Source of the DNA: Lunularia cruciata
Taxonomy: Eukaryota > Streptophyta > Marchantiopsida > Lunulariales > Lunulariaceae
Direction: 5' to 3'
Assembly (NCBI GenBank): GCA_948567375.1
Contig: OX419760.1
Coordinates: 62,182,911-62,246,910, forward strand
Length of the DNA: 64,000 nt
The notes beneath the pieces are model-generated. The model was given only the letters and a program-made list of their open reading frames with translations. It did no database searches and was not told the origin of the DNA. The first letter of the stretch is position 1. Each line of letters opens with the position of its first letter. Shown here in pieces: positions 56,967 to 64,000 of the stretch. A program made the translations under genes and the position numbers.

Positions 56967-59431
56967 GCTAAGTGTGCCACCTGATGTAGAGAGACTTGCC
57001 TCAAAATCTTATCTCTCTCCACATACAAGTACCTCTATACTTGTATACCTACCTATAATATTGTAGCTAGTCTAATGCTAATTGTACCAAACAACTCCAA
57101 TACGCATACTCCCTCTATTGGATACTACCAAGCAATGAATGTAATATCCAAAGGTGAAGAGGTAATAGACTCTAGAGGGTAATCCTCACTCTACAATTTG
57201 GGTATTACAAAGGCTCCACTCCAAGCTTGTTGCACCAATTGATCTCCATGTTGCTACAATGCCTCCTTATAACTCCACAATGGAACATCTAAGGTAGATG
57301 GAATGATCTCACTTGTACTCAAAATTTGAGTGATCTACTATGGTATTGGAGTATCCTCTACATAAGCATTCTCCTCCAATAAGTCACCAGGCCAAGTAAT
57401 TGAGCCACTAAAAGCTAAAACTAATGCGATGGTCCTTGACTTTAGTGAGCCAAAACTACCATTCCTAAAGCATATTGGTAGGCAACATACCTATCTATCA
57501 CCTGACTGCCAACTTGGTCTAAAGGAAGGTATCTCCTCCCAATAGTCAATATTGAAACCCATGGAGTAAAACACTACTCCACCAACTAGCACATCATATG
57601 ACTCTACTATATCACTATCACTATGGCTTGAGCTCTCACCATAGAGCAATCAATCAGATGACTAGGCTGAATTTGGACAATGAGCTCTCCACATATGATG
57701 TATTATGTGGAACCATCCCCTAGAGATGTATGAATATGAAATAGACACCTCTTCACATTGGTCTTTTGTAATTCAAGATTGACAAATATAGCCTTCCCCA
57801 ACATAAGAGGTTGCACACTAGAGTCGAATAAGACCTTTTGTGGTGTATAGACCTTCCTTGAAGGTTCCACCAAACAAAAAATCCCCCTCAAGTTATCCTA
57901 TAAGACAACTCAAATGTGAACCAAGCTTGCTCAAAGGTAGGTCTAATTGATAACTCTTCCAATCTAGTTGCTATTGCCTACAAGAAACCATTGATTGTTG
58001 AGCAGAACCCATGCTCCTCAACCAAGTCAGCTCTATTATCAGCCACTTTTGCTCTAATCCTAGGAACCTCATCATCCCTACTCTCACAAAGTGTGGTAGC
58101 TAATCAAAACACAAGAGTTGGATCAATTCCCAATGTAAACATCTCATTGGTTGAGATTAAAAGGAAGTGCATAATCAATTGGGCCACCTCCAACATCATG
58201 CTAGGCTCAACCTATGTAGTGGAAGGTGGATGACTAGCATATAGTCTATCATGCACTCCATCACCACCTACCACACATGCACTAGGACATCTAAGAGACA
58301 TGGATGTTGTATGTAGTGCATCAAAGAGTGTGAAAGATAAGGGGAGTTTGACCTATCTACCAACTTCTCTTCTTTGTAGGTCCAACTCCATTGATGCTCC
58401 TCTAGGCTTAGGAGCACATATTGCACTCCTTCATTTTGGCAGATGCATCTACTTGTTCTACTCCACACATAAAGTCCAAGATGTCTCTTTCACCAACATA
58501 AGAGGTGGAAGCCTCAACACCCAAATTTGATCTCCTTTGAGCTATGGCCATGCTAGCCAATCTGTACTGCAATTGCTCAATCTGAGTAGCCATGGCTGTG
58601 TCAAAATCAAGGGCAAGTACTACATCCCTGCAAGGTGTGGATCCTCCACTTCCACCTCTACCACCACCTCTATGATCTAGAGCTCCTCTACCACTTGCCA
58701 TAATAGCCCTACCACTCCGTAACTCTAGATGAAGGTCAAAGCATCATCTACTAGTGGGACCAAATCTGTGGCAATGGTCACATTGTCTTTGTGTTGGTTG
58801 TGATGCACCAATGATATCATGTTTGGTGCCTTGAGTGCACTCTTTCTTGTGGTGAGATCCACCATAAGTCCAAAAAGCAAGACCATTACTCATTGGCTGC
58901 TATTGCCCTAAAAATGAATGTAAAGGTCTAGCTACACTAGGCCCTCTACTTGCTCCATAGGATCTAGGCTATCCACTCTATTCTCAAAAGCCAACATGGT
59001 GTGGTGCACTCTATTGCACTTGAGAAGAAATAACAATTGTAGATGAGGCCTCCTTACCAAATCTAAATGTCACCACTCTCTCCTCCACCATGTTAAGCTC
59101 AATGCGCTTAGCCAAACTAAAGATCACTACCAAAGTAGGTGAAGTAGCATGTAACAATATAACATAACGTACTCTACATTGCAACTCTTTGTCTAGAAAC
59201 TCATACCAAAATTGGACTGCCAAAGCCTTAGTAACTACCTAGGTGAAATTGATCAGCCATCTCATGCAAGTGTATGCCTCATGTAGGCTCTTTCTATCCT
59301 TCTATTGGAGCTCTTGCAAGCTCCTTAGCTTATCAATCCGTACTTTGTGTTAGTTTTTCCTCAAGCACTAGAAGAACTCCACCATGGGTTAAATCCCAAT
59401 ATTGCACCTTCTTCCAGAGTGATACTCTCAC
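56967..59431 (-). pseudogene. Fam3 element F: protease and gag
   Basis: Minus-strand continuation after C. The protease segment at 57703-57891 has KVLFDSSVQPLMLGKAIFV, where the usual DSG triad reads DSS. 58408-58701 gives a Gly-rich region (RGGGRGGSGG) and helical ATQIEQLQYRLASMAIAQR. A zinc knuckle of the CX2C type can be read near 58750-58800 (QCDHCHRFGP). 59011-59223 is the end of the capsid core (SLAKRIELNMVEE). Stops separate the parts. It ends where Fam2 element G starts at 59432; no 5' LTR of F is seen. Confidence 0.72.
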
Positions 59432-60190
59432 TGTAATACCAAGAGCTAGATGTATGACCTAGAGATGAAATTTGGGTTGGTAACATCTAGGAGGATGTTA
59501 CACATGATGGACTAAGTAGATCAGGCAGAGATATCACCAAAGAGTACTTCTACTAATAGGTCAAAACCAAAACATGCTTGAAGACTTTATAATCAATAGC
59601 TAGACATATCATCTAAAGGTAGAATTTGGGTTTGTGACATTTAGAAGGATGGTACACATGATAAATGAAGCAGATCTTGTAGAGGTATCACCAAAAGAGC
59701 ACTTCTATTAATAGGGCAGAAACCAAAATAGGCCTGAACTTCATACACAATTTCAGAGGCCTAAACCGATGAATTAGACCTTAAAAATGTGCAAATTCCC
59801 CCCCCCCCCCCCAAATGGATGAAAGGTTGGCCTTCCCTCTCCCTTGGTTTATCTTATCGAGAGCTTTCCAACAATATCTCACCCATGTGATCCTAAGATT
59901 CCTACAAGAAGATTCCCTAAAAGATTTCTTTTGGTCAAAGCCTATTTGACCAACTAGATAGGACTAGGATCAACATGTCACCCATCCAAGCAAGTAATCT
60001 AAGGGTGGAACTCATTGACATGTCACCTATCTATGTACCTAATCCTATGGTAGAGCATCCTTGGAGGAGAGCTTCTTTGGTTGTATAATAAACAAAAGGT
60101 GCTCCCTTGGGGCACTAAAGTTTGAAGGTGAAACTTATGTTTTCTCTTCTACAAAACCTTTGTTTTCTTTGCTATCCTCGGAATATTACA
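59432..60190 (+). repeat. 5' LTR of G (759 bp)
   Basis: TGTAATACC...GAATATTACA. The first block (about 59432-59590) is repeated at about 59590-59755 with divergence. A run of 15 C lies at 59798-59812. The sequence after the LTR, ATAGTTTCAGAAC (60191-60203), is a decayed primer-binding site. Confidence 0.88.
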
Positions 60191-61140
60191 ATAGTTTCAG
60201 AACAAATGTTTCAATCCAAGAGAGTGGATCACCCATCTTGGAAGAACATAGGCTACTAAGACTGAATAATTTTGGGGAGAAAAATTGTAGAGTAATTGAT
60301 AGGTTGGGAGAGTTTTAGAGAGAGGATGGGATAGAGGCTCATGGAGGACAATTTTTGGCACCCTAGTTTCCATTCTTGAATCCATTTCACATCAAGATCA
60401 TGTACATCCAATGAGAACAAGTGAGGGTTTATCTCATTTACTATTTTGGAGCGAGTTCATGGAGACAGTGATGAACTCACCAAACTTGATGATTCTACTT
60501 GTAGTGATTTATAATAGAGAGTGGGATTTGAAAATCTACATTTTGTTGTGATGGATTTGGATGTCTCAAATCTTCTCCCTTTCAGCACTCAAGTAGAAAT
60601 TTGTTACGTAGTTAGACCAAAAGTGATGTTTAGGGATTTTGTAGTTAGGAATTTTGTAGTTAGGAATAGTATCAAAGAGTGATATGTTCCAAAGTCCCAA
60701 TACTTTGTGCACCCTTCTGAGGTGATCATATTAACTATCTATTGATGTAGGAAGGAGTGAGTGACCGGTTGTAGGAACCATGGATCTGTAGTTGCAAGAA
60801 TTGATGCAAGGAATACAAGGGATGTTGAACAAGTTTTGGGAGATCAAGATGACCATGGAAGCATTTACAAAATCAAGTACAAACCTTCAAGAATGATCAA
60901 ACAATGCAGGAAGGAGAACCATCTCAAAGCCCAATACCTATGATTGAAGTACTTGGAGAGGCATCCATGCCTATGACATCAAACCAATGATGAAGCCACA
61001 TTGTTACTACAGATGAAGAAGACTTGAAATATCAAGCCTTACAAGGGGCAACGTGCTATAGGAGTAGAGAATTGGATCTCAAGAATGAATCAATACTTCT
61101 TATTTTTCTTGATGGAGATCATTGAGCGTGTTGTAGGTAT
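60191..61140 (+). other. Leader of G
   Basis: Matches the leader of H (5580-6157, inverted), including the GAGAGTGGATCACCCATCTTGG-like segment after the primer-binding site. No frame with recognisable content before about 60760, where a short basic segment (60761-60943) may be the gag N-terminus. Confidence 0.6.
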
Positions 61141-61800
61141 GTTTGCATATGGCTACTTGACCCTCATAAAGCTCTCACATGGTACAATGCTTGAGAATGG
61201 TCAATGTTGGCAGAAAGAAGGGAGGTCACGTGGACAACAATGCAAGAAGGACTTCTAAAGAATTTCCAATCTGTGGATTTTGTGCATATGGCCCAAATTA
61301 GACTATGGGGATTGAAACAAAAGAATAGCGTACAAGAGTACGTGGAAGCAATTTTGGATCTACAAGTTGCAATAACCAACATGAGTCCAACAGAGGCTCT
61401 AGATAATTTCAGACAAGGGTTGAAGGACTGGATTTGCCAAGAAGTATTGGTACAAAATCCTCGTATTGTATTTGAAGCCATTACTTGTGCTCAAAAAATA
61501 GCATGGGCACTTGAAGGAGGTGAAGGAGTAGTTCTATCTCAACATTATCAGGCAAAATGCCACACGTGGGTGGACCAACACCTATGGAATTGGCAACCTT
61601 TGGTTTTGATATAGAGGAGTACAACTGCTTCAAGGAGAGTGGAGATGGGTGGAAGAATGGAAAGATGGAGTCCCACGAGGAGAAGGAACTTAAGGAGAGC
61701 AACATTGTTGCTATAATTGTGGCCATATTGGGTACATATCCATCAATTGTTGTGCTCATCTCCCTAGAGGCCCTTGGCCTTCATACATGCAATCTTTGAA
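61141..61800 (+). pseudogene. gag of G
   Basis: 61204-61614 is open for 136 residues with the Retrotrans_gag pattern: MQEGLLKNFQSVDFVHMAQI, LWGLKQKNSVQEYVEAILDL, DNFRQGLKDWICQEV. A different frame then continues to 61799 with a Glu/Lys-rich segment; the zinc knuckle is eroded (about 61700-61760). It aligns with H at 4850-5180 in inverted orientation. After 61800 the sequence passes quickly to RNase H, so a large internal deletion removed protease and polymerase. Confidence 0.8.
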
Positions 61801-61980
61801 CAACATTGAGCAATGCATTGAAGAAGAGGATGCAAAAATCACCAATAAAGGTACCTTGTAGCCTTAGCTCAATAAGGAAGTGGACAAGCAAGGGGAGGAC
61901 CAGACTTGTTGATTTGAAAAGTACTTTTCCAAGGTTCTATTGTTGATTTGAACCTTTAGCAACACCACTTGGCAAGGAGA

Positions 61981-62430
61981 AGAAGTAGACATGGGGAACC
62001 ACACAAAGCTAGCCTTTCAAGAATTGAAAGATGCCTTGCTACATGCACTAATCTTGAAATGGTATGACCCAAAATGTCCATTCAAATTAGCTACCAATGC
62101 ATCAAGTGTAGCAATAGGAGCAATCCTACAAAAGAAGTGGCATGATAGGTGGTATCCAATTGCATACTTCTCGCAAAAGTTATTATTGGTAAAATGCAAT
62201 CATCACACCATAGAGTGAGAAGAGCTCGCCATTGTCCTCACAACCAAGCATTGGAAGCACTATCTTAGTGAGAAGGCATTTATAGTGGAGATAGACCACA
62301 AACCTCTAGTCTACCTCAAGACACAAAAAGATCTATCTCATCACCAGATTTGGTGAGTGGTGACAATGATTCAACATGACAATCATCTATGTGGAGGCAA
62401 GAAGCAACTTGCAAATGCATCCACCCAAAT
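61981..62430 (+). pseudogene. RNase H remnant of G
   Basis: 61991-62218 encodes AFQELKDALLHALIL, LATNASSVAIGAILQKK (the first catalytic Asp of DASS is Asn) and PIAYFSQKLL, then a stop and EELAIVLTTKHWKHYL, DHKPLVYLKTQKDLS. Only the end of the polymerase connection precedes it. Confidence 0.8.
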
Positions 62431-63919
62431 GCCGATGGCAAAAAATTTGGTGGTAGAGGTCAAGATGAACCCTGAATTTTGGCCAAAGATTCTAGCTACA
62501 ATAAAAATAGATCCATAGATTATAGGAGCTCAGTCATCCAAAGGCATCACCAACAACCAAGGACTCACTTTTTGTGATGGTAAATTATGGATCCCAAATG
62601 CCCCAAAATTATGCACCATCATCTTAGCTGAATGTCATGATTCTACCATTGCAGGTCATGTTGAAGTGGACAAGACCTTGGATGCAGTCCAACGCCATTA
62701 CTATTGGCCCAAGATGAGTAACAATGTGATAGAATATGTTTGGAGCTACCTACTTTGTCAATAGAACAAAGCCTCTAATCAAGTTCCTACATGACTCTTG
62801 CAACGCCTTCCTACTCCTATGCAACGTTAGGAATAGATGAGTATGGTTCTAGTCTGTAAATTGCCCAAGACCACCTCAAGGTTTGACTCCATTTTAGTAT
62901 TTGTTGACCAACTCAAAAAAATTGATTCATGTACGACTTACCACCGAGGATACGATAGCTCCACAACTAGCTCAATTGTACTTAGATGCATTCTTCTCTC
63001 ACCATGGTTTGTCTCGAGTGCTCATCACCAATAGAGGCACTCAATTTACTAGTCTATTTTGGAGAACACTCTTTGGTTTCTTCAAAACCAAATTGGCTAT
63101 GTCCATGGCTTACATCCACAGACCAATGGTGAAATAGAGCGAGCTAATCTCACTATTGAAGATATGCTTTGAGGCTTCACCTTAGATGAGCAAGACAGGT
63201 GGGACACTTTACTTCCATTGGTAGAATTTGCCCACAACAATTCAATAAATGCCTCCACCCAAGTCACACCATTCTTCTTCATGTATGGCAAGCATCCTTC
63301 CACACCTTTGAGCTTGATGAAGATCTGTCTGGTGACTACCAAGGTTGATGTTGTCAACTCTTTTGTTTCAAGAATCCAACAAGGCGTAGAGAATGCTAAA
63401 AATAGGTTATAGATTGCCAAAAATTGACAGAAGTAGTATGTTATGCACACTGTAGGCACATGGAGTTCCAGGTGGGAGATCAAGTTTGGTTGTCAACAAC
63501 CAACCTCACATTAGTTAGCCCTTGCAAGCTTAGACCTCATTTTATTGGGCATTTTCCCATTCTTTGTCAAATTGGTGGTATGGCCTATCACCTCAAGCTC
63601 CCCCTACACATGAAGATCCATCCAGTGTTCCATGTCTCCCTAGTATGTAGATATGTGCTCCAACTAGGCCATTGTCCCTCCATACAAGACATTTGACCTT
63701 GCCCGACACTCATTGATGGCATGGAGGAATACGAAGTGGAACGCATTCTCCAAAAATGCATCCATGGTACTCGTTACCCACATGTGGAATATCTCATACA
63801 ATGGAAAGGTTACCCACTATATGAGGCGATATGGGAGCAAACTGCCCACTTGTACCACACACCGGTGTTAGTGAAATCTTTTGAGCAACAATAGCTTTGC
63901 AACAAAGATATTGCATCTT
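62431..63919 (+). pseudogene. Integrase and chromodomain of G
   Basis: The zinc-binding end at about 62620-62765 reads CHDSTIAGHVEVDKTLD and ends YLLC, with the first Cys of the pair lost (J keeps CLLC). In the core (62836-63270) the first catalytic Asp is Val in SMVLVCKLPK and the second reads ITNRGTQF, Asp to Asn; J keeps both Asp residues. The C-terminal part is open at 63424-63696 (LRPHFIGHFPILCQIGGMAY, HPVFHVSLV). The chromodomain at about 63715-63850 has EEYEVERILQKC and VEYLIQWKGYPLYEAIWEQ, with the aromatic positions kept. It is catalytically dead through these two substitutions as well as frameshifts. Confidence 0.85.
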
Positions 63920-63934
63920 AAAAGGAGGTAGGTT
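63920..63934 (+). other. Polypurine tract of G
   Basis: AAAAGGAGGTAGGTT directly precedes TGTAATACC of the 3' LTR. Confidence 0.7.
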
Positions 63935-64000
63935 TGTAATACCTATAGTTAGACATATGACCTATAGATGAAATTTGGTTTGGTAACATCTAGGAGGATG
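63935..64000 (+). repeat. 3' LTR of G, first 66 bp
   Basis: TGTAATACCTATAGTTAGAC and onward matches the start of the Fam2 LTRs; the remainder is beyond the window. Confidence 0.85.

Larger units (their letters stand above)
59432..64000 (+). mobile_element. Fam2 element G, cut by the window end
   Basis: 5' LTR, leader, gag, a truncated RNase H, integrase, chromodomain, polypurine tract and the first 66 bp of the 3' LTR. About 4.5 kb from LTR start to LTR start. Protease and reverse transcriptase are missing between about 61800 and 61980. The base context left of the LTR is CTCAC (59427-59431), the expected duplication; the right partner is outside the window. Confidence 0.88.

Overview
The window looks like nuclear DNA of a land plant with a large, repeat-rich genome. 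It is AT-rich, has no operon structure, and almost every recognisable stretch belongs to a decayed Ty3/gypsy (Metaviridae-type) LTR retrotransposon or to one other repeat family. Primer-binding sites match the 3' end of plant initiator tRNA-Met, and two families carry integrase chromodomains (chromoviruses). I cannot name the species. I found no host protein gene and no functional RNA gene.

Four gypsy families and one unplaced family are present (names are mine). Fam1 is a chromovirus of about 5.6 kb with LTRs of 410-480 bp. Copies are A (26186-31831, +), B (24484-35711, +, with A nested inside), C (51358-56961, -, the best preserved), and fragments D and K between 3.5 and 14.4 kb. Fam2 is a second chromovirus with LTRs of 580-760 bp: J (985-3171, +), H (4256-6777, -), a probable solo LTR (42527-43251) and G (59432 to the window end, +). 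Fam3 (no chromodomain seen, minus strand) is E (about 14.9-36.4 kb, interrupted three times) and F (about 47.9-59.4 kb, interrupted by C). Fam4 is one element of the non-chromodomain Athila/Tat type, L (36704-44660, -), whose reverse-transcriptase palm is deleted. FamX is a 3.3-3.8 kb repeat with TGTG...CACA ends and 5-bp target duplications but no reverse transcriptase or integrase. Its two long copies carry remnants of one long ORF: a basic N-terminal part, an acidic linker and a coiled-coil C-terminal part. Copies are X1 (1-984), X2 (10361-14119), X3 (15512-18820) and X4 (45802-47722).

Exact or near-exact 5-bp duplications fix the nesting. A lies in B (ATAAG/ATTAG), B in E (TCATC), C in F (AATAG), X2 in D (AAGGT), X3 in E (ATGAT) and X4 in a tRNA-like relic (CATAT/CGTAT). 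X2 and X3 are two separate insertions in opposite orientation 1.4 kb apart, so together they form a long inverted repeat.

The most notable signals are FamX itself; perfect four-unit heat-shock-element arrays in the Fam1 LTRs upstream of a TATA box; organellar-type rRNA scraps at about 45.5-45.7 kb; and a 23-nt perfect fold-back in E that is absent from F. The coding remnants carry stops and frameshifts. The longest clean pieces are in C: a reverse transcriptase/RNase H ORF and an integrase-core ORF.
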